A stretch of DNA of 6,358 bases, taken from NCBI GenBank assembly GCA_009996555.1, contig JAACZX010000537.1, positions 1 through 6,358 on the forward strand, written 5' to 3'. This document shows positions 6,233 to 6,358 of the stretch, in pieces. Every line of letters begins with the position of its first letter. Positions within the stretch are counted from its first letter, which is position 1. This stretch comes from Chitinophagaceae bacterium. GTDB taxonomy: Bacteria > Bacteroidota > Bacteroidia > Chitinophagales > Chitinophagaceae. A program made the translations under genes and the position numbers. The notes beneath the pieces were generated by a model. The model was not told where the DNA came from. It did no database searches and worked only from the letters and a program-made list of their open reading frames with translations.

Positions 6233-6358
6233 ATGTTGACACACCTATTGGTAATCGGAACGATAGCTTTTTTATTTATCAGCATTCAATGGCTGGCCCG
6301 CATCAAACGATCAAAAATCCAGCAATCAGCCCGTCAGCATAATACCCAAAAACACGAA
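6233..6358 (+). CDS. Start of a small predicted membrane protein, cut by window edge
   Basis: Forty-two codons are open from the ATG to the right edge. The product begins MLTHLLVIGTIAFLFISIQW, a single hydrophobic helix at about residues 4-20. It is followed by a basic, then polar, region (LARIKRSKIQQSARQ...), as in a one-pass inner-membrane protein with a cytoplasmic tail. The family is not recognised. The frame is open upstream to 6107 but contains no ATG there, so 6233 is the likeliest start. No Shine-Dalgarno is present, as for the other genes here. Whether the frame continues as a real gene cannot be seen in this window. Confidence 0.5.
   Translation, partial: MLTHLLVIGTIAFLFISIQWLARIKRSKIQQSARQHNTQKHE

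Overview
The window looks like chromosomal DNA from a member of the Bacteroidota, most likely the Chitinophagaceae or a close relative. The evidence is the B-type L31 ending in the [16 protein letters not shown] style, a fused SpmA-SpmB membrane protein, a large secreted PIG-L deacetylase of the type common in this phylum, promoters of the TTTG...TAnnTTTG form, and start codons without Shine-Dalgarno sequences. No phage, transposase, CRISPR, tRNA or rRNA signal was seen. The family assignment comes from protein style and has not been checked by database search.

Layout. Positions 1-2542 (minus) hold almost all of a secreted PIG-L/LmbE deacetylase of at least 847 residues; its last few codons lie beyond the left edge. 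After a 99-base gap comes 2642-4138 (minus), a 498-residue SpmA-SpmB fusion, so the two minus-strand genes run in the same direction. A 225-base divergent intergenic region (4139-4363) separates it from ychF (4364-5464, plus). ychF and rpmE2 (5598-5849, minus; ribosomal protein L31 type B) converge on a 133-base gap with two strong hairpin terminators. rpmE2 has a near-consensus promoter and a short leader with a hairpin. The interval 5912-6232 has no convincing gene. The right edge cuts the start of a small predicted membrane protein (6233 onward).

The genes do not form one pathway. ychF and rpmE2 are translation-related housekeeping genes, the SpmAB fusion is an inner-membrane protein of unknown substrate, and the PIG-L protein is an exported carbohydrate-type deacetylase candidate.

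The most unusual signal is non-coding. Each of the two divergent genes (spmAB and ychF) is preceded, exactly two bases before its ATG, by five tandem 7-base units of the form AATCnnn, read in the direction of its own gene. The two arrays mirror each other around the promoter region. The ychF leader also contains two odd-centred palindromes. No new multi-gene system was recognised.
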